NCBI GenBank assembly: GCA_003545125.1
Contig: DQCI01000192.1
Coordinates: forward strand, 27,114 to 56,188
DNA length: 29,075 nucleotides
Direction: 5' to 3'
DNA from: Paracoccaceae bacterium
GTDB taxonomy: Bacteria; Pseudomonadota; Alphaproteobacteria; Rhodobacterales; Rhodobacteraceae
Positions within the stretch are counted from its first letter, which is position 1, and each line of letters starts with the position of its first letter. The notes below the pieces were generated by a model. It ran no database searches. It worked only from the letters and a program-made list of their open reading frames with translations, and was not told the DNA's origin. Made by a program: the position numbers and the translations under genes. Positions 1 to 10,444 of the stretch are shown piece by piece.

Positions 1-1752
1 CGGGTTTCGGTGGTGGGCAATTTCAATACCTGGAACGGCTCCATCCACCCCATGCGCCGGCGCGGTGCGACCGGGGTGTGGGAGATCTTCCTGCCCGGCG
101 TCGATGAGGGCGAGACCTACAAATACGAGATTCGCAACGGCAACGGGGTGATCCTGCCGCTGAAGGCCGACCCGGTGGGGATCGGCTCGGAACATCCGCC
201 TGCGACCGGCTCGGTCGTGCGCCGCCCGGGCCTCGGGCGGGCGTGGAAAGACAAGGCGTGGATGGACAAGCGCGCCGGCAAGAACAGCGTCGACGCCCCG
301 ATCTCGGTCTACGAAGTGCACCTGGGGAGCTGGAAGAAGACGGACGACGGCTCACGTATGCTCTCCTACGAGGAGCTGTCGACCGATCTGGTCGACTACG
401 TGAAGGACATGGGCTTCACCCATATCGAGCTGATGCCGATCAGCGAGTTTCCGTTCGACGGATCCTGGGGCTACCAGCCCGTCGGCATGTTCGCCCCGAC
501 GATCCGGCACGGCACCCCGCAGGAGTTTGCGGTTTTTGTCGAAGCGGCGCACCAGGCGGGGCTCGGTGTGCTGTTCGACTGGGTGCCGGGGCACTTCCCG
601 TCCGACGAGCACGGGTTGGGCTGGTTCGACGGAACGCCGCTCTATGAGCATGCGGACCCGCGGGAGGGTTTTCATCTCGACTGGAACACCCTGATCTACA
701 ACTACGGCCGCAGCGAGGTCGGCAATTACCTCAAAGCCAACGCGCTCTATTGGCTGGATGAATACCATCTCGACGGGCTGCGCGTGGATGCCGTCGCCTC
801 GATGCTCTACCGCGACTATTCACGCGAAGACGGGCAATGGATCCCCAACAAGGACGGTGGCCGGGAGAACTACGAGGCGATCGACTTCCTGCGCGAAACC
901 AACGTGCTGGCCTACGGCGAATACCCCGGTGTGATGACCGTGGCCGAGGAAAGCACCGCGTTTGGCGGGGTCACGTGCCCGGTCGACCACGGCGGGCTCG
1001 GGTTCGGGTTCAAGTGGAACATGGGCTGGATGAACGACACGCTCGAGTACATCCAGAAGGCCCCGATCCACCGCAAGTATCATCACCACGAGATGACCTT
1101 CTCGATGGTCTATGCCTGGAGCGAGAACTTCATCCTGCCGATCAGCCATGACGAGGTGGTGCACGGCAAGGGCTCGATGCTCTCGAAGATGCCGGGCGAC
1201 GCCTGGGAGAAATTCGGCAACCTGCGCGCCTACTACGGCTTTATGTGGACGCACCCCGGCAAGAAGCTGCTGTTCATGGGCCAGGAGTTCGCGCAAGGCC
1301 GGGAATGGCAATATGCCGAGAGCCTCGACTGGCACCAGCTGGAGCTGCCCGAGCACCGCGGGATCCAGAACCTGGTGCGCGATCTCAACCGGATCTACTG
1401 CGAAAACCCGGCGCTGCATCTGAACGATTGCCGGCCCGAAGGGTTCGAATGGATCGAGTCGAACGATTCCGAGGCGAGTATCTTTGTCTTCCTGCGCAAG
1501 GGCGGGCGCAAGGATCCGATGATCGTCGTCGCGATCAACATGACCCCGGTCGAACGCAACGGCTACCGCATCGGCCTGCCGGCGGCCGGGCACTGGGACG
1601 AGATCCTGTGCACCGACGCCGAAACCTATGGTGGCGGCAACCGCGGCAACGGGGCCGGGCTTGAGACCGAGGCGGTGCGCTGGCACGACCGGGACCAATC
1701 GGCCTTGATCGATATTCCGCCGCTATCGGCGGTTGTATTCCGGCAAGCCTAG
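1..1752 (+). CDS. glgB: 1,4-alpha-glucan branching enzyme GlgB, 5'-truncated by window edge
   Basis: This GH13 enzyme transfers alpha-1,4 glucan segments to alpha-1,6 positions, making the branch points of glycogen. The frame is open to base 1 and the first residues ([13 protein letters not shown]) already align inside the CBM48 module of the family. The start codon therefore lies outside the window, and roughly 145 N-terminal residues are missing compared with the ~730-residue E. coli enzyme. The GTG at 10 is not a real start. The visible part has the end of CBM48, then the catalytic barrel: DGLRVDA with the nucleophile Asp at 787-789, VAEES with the acid/base Glu at 946-948, and [11 protein letters not shown] with the third carboxylate at 1150-1152. 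A C-terminal beta domain follows. It is the first visible gene of the glgBCAX-pgm operon, with 45 bp to glgC. Identification is secure. Confidence 0.97.
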   Translation, partial: RVSVVGNFNTWNGSIHPMRRRGATGVWEIFLPGVDEGETYKYEIRNGNGVILPLKADPVGIGSEHPPATGSVVRRPGLGRAWKDKAWMDKRAGKNSVDAPISVYEVHLGSWKKTDDGSRMLSYEELSTDLVDYVKDMGFTHIELMPISEFPFDGSWGYQPVGMFAPTIRHGTPQEFAVFVEAAHQAGLGVLFDWVPGHFPSDEHGLGWFDGTPLYEHADPREGFHLDWNTLIYNYGRSEVGNYLKANALYWLDEYHLDGLRVDAVASMLYRDYSREDGQWIPNKDGGRENYEAIDFLRETNVLAYGEYPGVMTVAEESTAFGGVTCPVDHGGLGFGFKWNMGWMNDTLEYIQKAPIHRKYHHHEMTFSMVYAWSENFILPISHDEVVHGKGSMLSKMPGDAWEKFGNLRAYYGFMWTHPGKKLLFMGQEFAQGREWQYAESLDWHQLELPEHRGIQNLVRDLNRIYCENPALHLNDCRPEGFEWIESNDSEASIFVFLRKGGRKDPMIVVAINMTPVERNGYRIGLPAAGHWDEILCTDAETYGGGNRGNGAGLETEAVRWHDRDQSALIDIPPLSAVVFRQA

Positions 1753-1797
1753 GGAGAGACTGAAAGAAACAGCACACCAAGCGGACAGGAGGAACGC

Positions 1798-3069
1798 ATG
1801 GAAGAACAGCGGTCCCGAAGGCTCTCGACACAAACAATGGCATTTGTGCTCGCGGGCGGGCGCGGTAGCCGATTGAAGGAAATGACAGACCGCCGGGCCA
1901 AACCGGCGGTCAATTTCGGCGGCAAGACTCGTATCGTCGACTTCGCGCTGTCGAACGCTCTGAATTCGGGCATCCGCAAGATGTCGATCGCCACCCAGTA
2001 CAAGGCGCATAGCCTGATCCGCCATATCCAGCGCGGCTGGAACTTCTTCCGGGCGGAGCGCAACGAATATCTCGACATCCTGCCCGCCTCGCAGCGGATC
2101 GACGAGGTGAACTGGTACAAGGGAACCGCCGATGCGGTGCGCCAGAACATCGACATCATCGACAGCTACGACGTCGAATACATCATCGTTCTGGCCGGCG
2201 ACCACATCTACAAGATGGACTACGAGATCATGCTCGAGCACCACGTCGAAAGCGGTGCCGGGGTGACGGTGGGCTGCGTCGAGGTGCCGCTCGCCGAGGC
2301 CAGCGCCTTCGGCGTGATGCATGTGAACGACGATGGGGCGATCAAGCAATTCCTGGAAAAGCCCGCGAACCCGCCGCATATGCCGGGCGACCCGACCCAG
2401 GCGCTTGCGTCCATGGGGATCTATGTCTTCGACTGGAAATTCCTGCGCGAGCTGCTGCTGGAAGATGCCGACGACGACAATTCGAGCCACGATTTCGGCA
2501 ACGATCTGATCCCGACCATCGTCAAGAACGGCAAGGCGGTGGCGCATGAGTTTTCGCGCTCCTGTGTGCGGGCGGGGCTGGAGGAGAAGCCCTACTGGCG
2601 CGACGTCGGCACGATCGACGCCTATTGGCAGGCGAATATCGACCTCACCGATTTTGTCCCCGAGCTCGACATCTACGACCGGTCGTGGCCGATCTGGACC
2701 TATGCCGAGATCGTGCCGCCGGCGAAGTTCATCCACGACGAAGAAGGCCGGCGCGGCGCCGCCATATCGTCGCTGATCGCGGGCGATACGATCATCTCGG
2801 GATCGGTGGTGAAAAACTCGCTGATCTCCACCGGCGGACGGCTGCACTCCTATTCTTCGGTGACCAACTCGGTGCTCCTGCCCCAGGTGCAGGTGAACCG
2901 GTCCGCGCGGCTGAAGAATTGTGTGGTCGATAGCAATATCGACATCCCGGCAGGGCTCGTGGTCGGTGAGGACCCGGTGGAGGATGGCAAATACTTCCGG
3001 GTGTCGGAAGGCGGGATCACCCTCATCACCCGCGAGATGGTCGACCGCTGGCATGCGGCGAACGGGTAG
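1798..3069 (+). CDS. glgC: Glucose-1-phosphate adenylyltransferase (ADP-glucose pyrophosphorylase)
   Basis: Makes ADP-glucose and pyrophosphate from glucose-1-P and ATP, the committed and usually allosterically regulated step of bacterial glycogen synthesis. The 423 residues are close to the usual ~430. The nucleotidyltransferase domain has GGRGSRL at residues 20-26, WYKGTADAV at 106-114, and GDHIYKMD with Asp135 (equivalent to E. coli Asp142). EKPANPP follows, with Lys188 at the same 53-residue spacing as the glucose-1-P-binding Lys195 of E. coli. The last ~130 residues form the left-handed beta-helix regulatory domain. The ATG at 1798 is preceded by a strong AGGAGG ribosome-binding site about 6 bases upstream. 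It is followed after 4 bp by glgA. Known family members in this group are activated by fructose-6-P or related sugars, but the effector cannot be read here. Confidence 0.97.
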   Translation: MEEQRSRRLSTQTMAFVLAGGRGSRLKEMTDRRAKPAVNFGGKTRIVDFALSNALNSGIRKMSIATQYKAHSLIRHIQRGWNFFRAERNEYLDILPASQRIDEVNWYKGTADAVRQNIDIIDSYDVEYIIVLAGDHIYKMDYEIMLEHHVESGAGVTVGCVEVPLAEASAFGVMHVNDDGAIKQFLEKPANPPHMPGDPTQALASMGIYVFDWKFLRELLLEDADDDNSSHDFGNDLIPTIVKNGKAVAHEFSRSCVRAGLEEKPYWRDVGTIDAYWQANIDLTDFVPELDIYDRSWPIWTYAEIVPPAKFIHDEEGRRGAAISSLIAGDTIISGSVVKNSLISTGGRLHSYSSVTNSVLLPQVQVNRSARLKNCVVDSNIDIPAGLVVGEDPVEDGKYFRVSEGGITLITREMVDRWHAANG

Positions 3070-3073
3070 ACCG

Positions 3074-4504
3074 ATGCGCGTCCTTTCCGTCGCTTCAGAA
3101 GCCGTTCCCCTGATCAAGACCGGCGGGCTCGCCGACGTTGTCGGTGCGCTCCCGGGCGCCCTGGCGCCGCTCGGGGTCGATCAGCGGGTCATGATCCCGG
3201 CCTATAGCGGGATCCTGGAAAGTCTTGGCAATGTCCAGGAGGTCTGGGCCGACTGGAACCTCTACGGCAGCCATGTGCGGCTGTTCAAGGGCCGTGTCGG
3301 CACCACCACCGTGCTCGCGCTCGACGCGCCGCAAATGTTCCATCGTGACGGTGGACCTTACGCCGGAGCGCAGGGCGACTACTGGGACAACCCGGAGCGG
3401 TTCGCGGCGCTGAGCTGGGCGGCGGCGGAAGTGGCGCGCGACGGCATGGGCGACGGCTGGAAGCCCGACATTCTGCATGCGCACGACTGGCAGGCCGGTT
3501 TGGCGCCGGCTTATCTGCATTACTATGGCAGTGGTGGCGTCAAATCCGTCATGACGATCCATAACATCGCCTTTCAGGGTGTCACCGACGGTGGGCGCCT
3601 CGAAAGCCTGCGGTTGCCCTGGCATGCCTGGCATCCGGACCACGCCGAATACCACGGCAACATCTCGACGCTGAAAATCGGCCTGGCGCTTAGCGATGCG
3701 ATCACGACGGTGTCGCCGACCTATGCCGAGGAGCTGATGCGGCCGGAATTCGGGATGGGGCTGCAGGGGCTCATCGCGACGCGCGCGGGCGCGCTGCACG
3801 GGATCCTGAACGGGGTCGACGACACAGTCTGGTCGCCTGAAAAGGACGCGTACATAACAACGTACACGTCGAGAACGCTCGACAAGAAGGCCGAGAACCG
3901 CGCCGCGCTGATCGAGGAGTTTGGCCTTGGCGATGTTCCGGGGCCATTGGCGGTCGTGGTGAGCCGGTTGACCTGGCAGAAGGGGATCGACCTTCTGTCG
4001 GAGGCGCTGCCCGGCTTCATCGCCGATGGCGGCGGCCTGGTGCTTCTGGGGTCGGGCGAAAGCAGCCTGGAACAGGCGGCGCTGAGCGCGGCCCAGAACT
4101 GGCCTGACCGGATCGGTGTGCGGATCGGCTACGACGAGGCGCTGTCGCACCGGATGATGGCGGGCGGCGATGCCGTGCTGGTGCCGTCACGGTTCGAGCC
4201 CTGCGGGTTGACCCAGATGTACGGGCTGAAATACGGCACCGTGCCCGTCGTTGCCGCCACCGGCGGGCTCAACGACACGGTGATCGGGGCGACCCCGGCG
4301 AGCCTCGGGGCCAATGCGGCCACCGGCGTGACCTTCCATCCGATCGACGGCATCGCGCTGGCGAACGCGCTGCGCCGTCTGACGAGCTTGTACCGCGACC
4401 GGGCGGTCTGGCCGCATCTGGTCAAACGCGCGATGCGGGCCGACGTGAGCTGGGACGGTCCGGCCAAGGCCTATGCCGCGCTCTACGGGAGCCTTGCCGA
4501 GTGA
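3074..4504 (+). CDS. glgA: Glycogen synthase (ADP-glucose-dependent, GT5)
   Basis: Transfers glucose from ADP-glucose to the non-reducing end of an alpha-1,4 glucan chain. The chosen ATG gives 476 residues, almost identical to the 477 of E. coli GlgA. It places the ADP-glucose-binding KTGGL motif at residues 15-19, exactly as in the family. The same frame is open back to 2921, but that extension lies inside glgC and is not part of the protein. The two Rossmann domains are visible. The C-terminal one carries PSRFEPCGLTQ at 371-381, with Glu375 corresponding to catalytic E. coli Glu377. The gene lies 4 bp after glgC and its TGA overlaps the GTG start of glgX (GTGA, 4501-4504), indicating translational coupling. 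Confidence 0.97.
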   Translation: MRVLSVASEAVPLIKTGGLADVVGALPGALAPLGVDQRVMIPAYSGILESLGNVQEVWADWNLYGSHVRLFKGRVGTTTVLALDAPQMFHRDGGPYAGAQGDYWDNPERFAALSWAAAEVARDGMGDGWKPDILHAHDWQAGLAPAYLHYYGSGGVKSVMTIHNIAFQGVTDGGRLESLRLPWHAWHPDHAEYHGNISTLKIGLALSDAITTVSPTYAEELMRPEFGMGLQGLIATRAGALHGILNGVDDTVWSPEKDAYITTYTSRTLDKKAENRAALIEEFGLGDVPGPLAVVVSRLTWQKGIDLLSEALPGFIADGGGLVLLGSGESSLEQAALSAAQNWPDRIGVRIGYDEALSHRMMAGGDAVLVPSRFEPCGLTQMYGLKYGTVPVVAATGGLNDTVIGATPASLGANAATGVTFHPIDGIALANALRRLTSLYRDRAVWPHLVKRAMRADVSWDGPAKAYAALYGSLAE

Positions 4505-6627
4505 ACAAACCGCACCCAGCGCTGACGCCCGACCGCGTGTCCGGGCTGGAACTCACCCTTGGCAAGGCCTGGCCGATGGGGGCCACGGTCGATGCGCAGG
4601 GGGTCAACTTCGCGGTTTTTTCCGCACATGCGACCAAGATCGAAGTTTGCCTGTTCAGCGACGGTGGGCGCACCGAGTTGACCCGGATCGCGCTGCCGGA
4701 ACGCGACGGCGATATCTGGCACGGGCACATATCCGGGATCGGGCCGGGGACGCAATACGGCCTTCGGGCGCACGGGCCCTACGAGCCGGAACACGGACAT
4801 CGGTTCAACCCCAACAAGCTGCTGCTCGACCCCTATGCGCGCAAGATCGCGGGGCGGATCAGGTGGTCGCGCACGCTGATGGGCTATCACGTCGGGTCGC
4901 CGATGGGGGATCTGAGCTTTTCGACCCGCGACAGCGCCCATGCGATGCCGAAAAGCGTGGTTGTCGGGCGCGACGATTTCGACTGGGAAGATGACGAGCC
5001 GCCGAACCACATGGGGCCGGAAACCCTGATCTACGAGGCGCATGTGAAGGGCCTGACGGCGATGCATCCGGGTGTCGACCCCTCGCGCCGCGGCACCTAT
5101 CGCGGGCTCGCCAGCCCGGCCGTGATCGACCACCTCAAATCGCTGGGCGTCACCGCCATCGAGCTGCTGCCGATCCACGCCTTCGTCGATGACCGCTTTC
5201 TCGTGGAGCGGGGCCTGCGCAACTATTGGGGCTACCAGTCGATCGGCTTCTTCGCTCCGGAACCGCGCTATCTCGAACAGGGGGATATCCGCGAGTTCAA
5301 GGAGGCGGTGCGGACCTTCCACAAGGCGGGGATCGAGGTGATCCTCGACGTGGTCTACAACCATACCGCCGAGGGCGACGGCTTCGGGCCCACGTTCAGC
5401 TTCCGCGGTCTCGACAACGCCTCCTATTACCGGTTGGCGCCGGAAAAGCGGCATTACATCAACGATGCGGGCACCGGGAACGTGCTTGACGTCCATCACC
5501 CGGCGGTCCTGCGCCTGGTCATGGACAGCCTGCGCTACTGGGTCGAGGAGTTTCACATCGACGGGTTCCGTTTCGACCTTGCTGCCGCACTCACCCGCGG
5601 GCCGCACGGGTTCGACAGCGGCTTTCTCGACGCGATCCGGCAGGATCCGGTGCTTGCCCAAGTCAAGTTTATCGCCGAGCCCTGGGACATCGGTCCGGGC
5701 GGCTACCGGCTGGGTCAGTTTCCGCACCCGTTTCGCTGCTGGAACGACCGCTACCGCGACGACGTGCGCGCTTTCTGGCGCGGCGATGCGCATATGCTGC
5801 CGGGGCTCGCCAAGGCCGTGCTCGGGAGCCCCGAGACCTTCGACCGCGGCGGACGGCCCGCGACCGCCTCGATCAACCTCATCACCAGCCATGACGGTTT
5901 TACCCTGGCGGATGTGGTCTCCTACATCGAGAAGCACAACGAAGCGAACGGCGAGGGCAACCGCGACGGCCACTCGGCCAATTTCTCGCACAATCTCGGG
6001 GCCGAGGGGCCGACGACCGATCCGGTTATCACCGCCGCGCGCGGGCGGCGGCAACGGGCGATGCTGGCAACCCTGTTTCTGAGCCAGGGAATCCCGATGC
6101 TGCTTGCCGGAGACGAGATCGGCAACAGTCAACGCGGCAACAACAACGCCTATGCGCAGGACAACGAGATCGGCTGGGTCGACTGGAAGAACGCCGACGA
6201 AAAGCTGCTCGATTTCGTGCGCCATCTCTCGGCGCTGCGCCAGAAATTCAAGGTGTTGAGCCAGCGCAAATTTCTGCATGCACGAAAGCGCGAGCGCGAT
6301 GGGATGCCCGATCTCGAATGGTGGCATCCCGACGGCCGGGCGCCGACCGATGCGGACTGGCACGACCACGTGCACGCGATGGGCGCGATCGTGCGCGCCT
6401 CGGCTGAAACGATCCGCGATTCCGGCGCGCCGGAGGTGCTCATCTGCTATAATGCCGGCGCGGCCCGCAAGTTCGTGCTGCCCGAGGGCAAATGGATGCT
6501 GATGCTCGACAGCGCCAACCCCGGCGCGCCCGAAAAGGCGGTCCAGAAGACCTATACGGCGGCCGAACAGACGGTGCTTCTGTTCGCCCATCCCGCCCCC
6601 TCCAAGAGCAAATCGAAGGAGAGCTGA
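4501..6627 (+). CDS. glgX: Glycogen debranching enzyme GlgX (GH13)
   Basis: Hydrolyses alpha-1,6 linkages of short branch stubs left by phosphorylase, so it works with glycogen breakdown and remodelling. The 708 residues comprise an N-terminal CBM48 (starting near LGKAWPMGATV), the GH13 barrel and a C-terminal beta domain. Catalytic residues are visible: DGFRFDLA with nucleophile Asp359, IAEPWD with acid Glu393, and SHDGF with Asp465. Their spacing matches E. coli GlgX (336/371/443) within one residue. VVYNHTAEG is the first conserved barrel motif. The GTG start overlaps the glgA stop by four bases, and pgm begins on the base after its own stop. A treX or isoamylase-type name is a possible alternative label, but the operon context favours glgX. 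Confidence 0.96.
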   Translation: MNKPHPALTPDRVSGLELTLGKAWPMGATVDAQGVNFAVFSAHATKIEVCLFSDGGRTELTRIALPERDGDIWHGHISGIGPGTQYGLRAHGPYEPEHGHRFNPNKLLLDPYARKIAGRIRWSRTLMGYHVGSPMGDLSFSTRDSAHAMPKSVVVGRDDFDWEDDEPPNHMGPETLIYEAHVKGLTAMHPGVDPSRRGTYRGLASPAVIDHLKSLGVTAIELLPIHAFVDDRFLVERGLRNYWGYQSIGFFAPEPRYLEQGDIREFKEAVRTFHKAGIEVILDVVYNHTAEGDGFGPTFSFRGLDNASYYRLAPEKRHYINDAGTGNVLDVHHPAVLRLVMDSLRYWVEEFHIDGFRFDLAAALTRGPHGFDSGFLDAIRQDPVLAQVKFIAEPWDIGPGGYRLGQFPHPFRCWNDRYRDDVRAFWRGDAHMLPGLAKAVLGSPETFDRGGRPATASINLITSHDGFTLADVVSYIEKHNEANGEGNRDGHSANFSHNLGAEGPTTDPVITAARGRRQRAMLATLFLSQGIPMLLAGDEIGNSQRGNNNAYAQDNEIGWVDWKNADEKLLDFVRHLSALRQKFKVLSQRKFLHARKRERDGMPDLEWWHPDGRAPTDADWHDHVHAMGAIVRASAETIRDSGAPEVLICYNAGAARKFVLPEGKWMLMLDSANPGAPEKAVQKTYTAAEQTVLLFAHPAPSKSKSKES

Positions 6628-8259
<1,632 letters not shown>

Positions 8260-8264
8260 GGCCC

Positions 8265-8280
8265 CGGCGGTACCCCGCCG
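8265..8280 (+). terminator. Possible hairpin at the end of the glycogen operon
   Basis: A perfect 6-bp GC stem, CGGCGG-TACC-CCGCCG, starts 5 bp after the pgm stop. No U-tract follows, so it could be a weak intrinsic or Rho-assisted terminator, or an mRNA-end stabiliser. It marks the boundary between the glycogen operon and the glycosyltransferase block. Confidence 0.35.
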
Positions 8281-8445
8281 CGCGGATGGCGCCGACCGAT
8301 CCGCCTTGTCCGCCTTTGGCAGAGGGGATACCGTGGCCACCGATCCGGCGCGCGCCCCGGACTGAGGCGACCCGGACAGAGGCGACCGGATGGGGGGCAA
8401 CGGACAGGCGCGCGCGTGTGGCGCGCGATGGACGGAAGGTGTCTG

Positions 8446-8505
8446 ATGTACGAACCGGCAAACCCCGCGGACTTGCCGCCCCGGCGCGCGGGCGAACCGG
8501 CATGA
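8446..8505 (+). CDS. Small ORF overlapping the glycosyltransferase start (possible leader peptide)
   Basis: A 19-residue frame, MYEPANPADLPPRRAGEPA, is preceded by a good ribosome-binding sequence (GGAAGG, about 6 bases before the ATG). It ends with a TGA that overlaps the ATG of the next glycosyltransferase (ATGA, 8502-8505). The downstream gene has no convincing ribosome-binding site of its own, so translation through this ORF may deliver ribosomes to it. The peptide is proline- and alanine-rich and resembles nothing I recognise. At this GC content a stop-free stretch of this length is common, so the case rests only on the Shine-Dalgarno sequence and the overlap. Confidence 0.35.
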   Translation: MYEPANPADLPPRRAGEPA

Positions 8506-9410
8506 GCGCGGGAATGCTGGAAAAGACCGCAATAGTCATAGTGACTTATCGGCGGAACGCGCTGTTGCGGGTGCTGTTCGAGTCGCTGGCAGGCCAGACC
8601 CGGGCACCGGCCTGGATCGTCGTGGTCGATAACGACGGCGAGGCAGGTCCGCTTGTCGACGAGATCCGACCGTCGCTGCCCGAGACCCACATTGAATACC
8701 GTCACCCGGACAGAAACCTCGGCGGGGCCGGCGGGTTTTCATTGGGCGCGGAGATGGCGATGGCGCTCGGCGCCGAGTGGCTCTGGTTCATGGACGACGA
8801 TGTGATGTTGTTGCCGGACGCCGATGCCTGCGTGGAGCGCTGGGCCGCGAAACATCGGGTCTTCATCGGCCGGCGCCAGAATTGCGACGGGAGCGAGTTT
8901 TTCTACCAGCCAAGGTTCAACGAGTTCCTGGCCGTGCCGGTTCCTGATTTCGGCTTCGACTTCGCGCGCGCGGACGAGTTTTTCACCGATGTCGTGTCAT
9001 TCGAAGGCTGCGTGGTGCACAGGTCGATCGTCGAGACGATCGGCCTCCCCGATGCCCGGTTCTTCCTCTCCTGGGACGACATCATTTACGGCTGGCTCGC
9101 GGCGCATCACACGAAGGTTGCGATCGTCTCCGACTTCATCTTGCGGCGCACTCAGGATGTACCGACGATCCGGTTTCTCGGCAGGCACGTCGCCAAGCCC
9201 AGCCACCTGTACATATTCCACTTCTTCAAGAACCGGCGGATCGTCCGGGAGTATTTCAAGGCGCATGGGAAATACAATCCCGTCGGCTTCCGGATCGGAA
9301 CGCTGGTCCTGATCGGCAAGGAGCTCTACCGCGGTGCCGCGGCGGGGGAGCTATTCGTCGTTTCACGGCTCATCGCCAGGGGCCTGATGAGCCGCGAGGT
9401 TACACCGTGA
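8502..9410 (+). CDS. Family 2 glycosyltransferase, galactofuranosyl/rhamnosyltransferase-like
   Basis: Predicted cytoplasmic or membrane-associated GT-A transferase of 302 residues. The nucleotide-binding start TAIVIVTYRRNALL, VVVDNDG, the metal-binding FMDDDV (Asp98-100) and a later SWDDIIYGW (Trp191-Asp193) are visible. The WDD element resembles that of bacterial galactofuranosyltransferases of the GlfT type, but donor and acceptor cannot be assigned. The frame is open upstream to 8286 but that part is low-complexity and Arg/Pro-rich. ATG 8502 is favoured because it overlaps the stop of the small upstream ORF and lies just before the conserved domain; ATG 8514 is the alternative. It is the first full gene of a carbohydrate-modification block placed between the glycogen and flagellar genes. 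Confidence 0.85.
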   Translation: MSAGMLEKTAIVIVTYRRNALLRVLFESLAGQTRAPAWIVVVDNDGEAGPLVDEIRPSLPETHIEYRHPDRNLGGAGGFSLGAEMAMALGAEWLWFMDDDVMLLPDADACVERWAAKHRVFIGRRQNCDGSEFFYQPRFNEFLAVPVPDFGFDFARADEFFTDVVSFEGCVVHRSIVETIGLPDARFFLSWDDIIYGWLAAHHTKVAIVSDFILRRTQDVPTIRFLGRHVAKPSHLYIFHFFKNRRIVREYFKAHGKYNPVGFRIGTLVLIGKELYRGAAAGELFVVSRLIARGLMSREVTP

Positions 9411-9445
9411 AGATCCTGTGCGCGCACTCCCGGGCATGCGACTGA
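9407..9445 (+). other. Twelve-codon ORF overlapping the glycosyltransferase stop (possible gene remnant)
   Basis: A GTG at 9407 overlaps the TGA of the preceding gene (GTGA) and opens the frame MKILCAHSRACD, which stops at 9443-9445. The sequence reads like the beginning of a larger enzyme, since MKIL-hydrophobic starts are common in glycosyltransferases and Rossmann proteins, but it is cut after 12 codons. It could be the leftover start of a deleted gene, a coupling peptide, or chance. Confidence 0.2.
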
Positions 9446-9459
9446 GAAAGGCAGGGGTC

Positions 9460-10431
9460 GTGTCTTCGAAATTACTCAGCGTGATCGTCCCGGTGTACAA
9501 TATCGCCGATCATGTAAGGCACCTGGCCGGTGAATTGTCGAAGCTCGTCGATGTCGATGCGGAGGTCATTGTCGTCGACGACGGGTCGAGCGACGGAACG
9601 GTGGCGGCGTTGCGGACCCTCGATGCCGGCGTTGCTGACCTGACTGTCATCGAATGCCCCGAGAATGCCGGGGCCGGCGTGGCGAGAAACGTCGGCTTTG
9701 CCCGCGCGGTCGGAAAATACACCTTGTTCTTCGATGGCGATGACAATCTACATGCCGACGGGATACACGCGACGATCGAAGATCTCGAACGGACCGGGGC
9801 CGATGCAAGCATCAACAGCTACGAGTTCATCCGGGACGGGCAGAGCACGAGCACGGGGATGAACGTGATCGACCGGGTTCTCTGGAAGGAGTTGTTCGGG
9901 AAGTTTCGGGGAGAGCCTTTTTCGCTCGGGGACGCACCGCGGCTCCTGGAGTTTACCAACTATCCGTGGAACAAGATCATCCGGACGGATCGTTACCAAT
10001 CGCTCGGGCTCGATCCGTTGTTTGGGGAAACCAAGGTCAACAACGATATTCAGGGGCATTGGAATATACTTCTGAATGCGCAAAGACTGGTCCTTGTGGA
10101 TCGAACCATCGTGACCCATCACGTTTCGGGGGCGCGCGACCATCTTTCGAACCAGTTCGGACGGGAAAGGCTGGATCTGTTCGTCGCCCTGCGATCGGTC
10201 CACGACACCCTGAAAGCGGACCCGGATCTGGTCGACCGATATGGACCCGTTTTCTGGGCGTTCGTGAGACGCCTGGTGACCTGGGCGGAAGCGAAGCTGC
10301 GGGAGGACGTCGCCGTCGCGTTCTCGCGCGAGAGCAATGCCCTCGTCTCTGAAATCACCTTTGCAGAGCTCCTGGACACGCATAAGTCGGATGCTGCCGG
10401 GACCTACCGATGGCTGATGGGCCGGATCTGA
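9460..10431 (+). CDS. Family 2 glycosyltransferase (DGDD type)
   Basis: A GT-A fold transferase of about 323 residues with LSVIVPVYNIADHV at the N-terminus, EVIVVDDGSSDGT, ENAGAGVARNVGFARA, and the metal-binding FFDGDD (Asp92-Asp95). The C-terminal half (NYPWNKI, HHVSGARDHLSNQ) resembles uncharacterised WcaA-like glycosyltransferases, and I cannot name the sugar. The start is uncertain. GTG 9460 is favoured because it has AAAGG about 8 bases upstream and begins just before the domain. ATG 9436 and GTG 9418 are in the same frame but lie in the remnant ORF region with no clear ribosome-binding site. It is followed after 13 bp by another GT2 gene, so the two are probably cotranscribed. Confidence 0.83.
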   Translation: MSSKLLSVIVPVYNIADHVRHLAGELSKLVDVDAEVIVVDDGSSDGTVAALRTLDAGVADLTVIECPENAGAGVARNVGFARAVGKYTLFFDGDDNLHADGIHATIEDLERTGADASINSYEFIRDGQSTSTGMNVIDRVLWKELFGKFRGEPFSLGDAPRLLEFTNYPWNKIIRTDRYQSLGLDPLFGETKVNNDIQGHWNILLNAQRLVLVDRTIVTHHVSGARDHLSNQFGRERLDLFVALRSVHDTLKADPDLVDRYGPVFWAFVRRLVTWAEAKLREDVAVAFSRESNALVSEITFAELLDTHKSDAAGTYRWLMGRI

Positions 10432-10444
10432 TCGGAGAACGCGG

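Noticed and set aside
10..12. GTG at position 10 as the start of glgB
   Set aside because: The frame is open to base 1 and conserved CBM48 sequence continues to the window edge, so the gene is truncated rather than starting here.
2921..3073. N-terminal extension of glycogen synthase
   Set aside because: It lies in the coding sequence of glgC in another frame; ATG 3074 gives the family-standard length and places KTGGL at residue 15.
1723..3117. A 464-codon minus-strand frame antisense to glgC
   Set aside because: His/Arg/Asp-rich translation typical of an antisense shadow; the plus strand encodes GlgC with all motifs.
8364..8390. Imperfect direct repeat GAGGCGACC(C)GGA in the pgm-glycosyltransferase gap
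   Set aside because: Only two short GC-rich copies; no link to an att site or mobile element could be supported.
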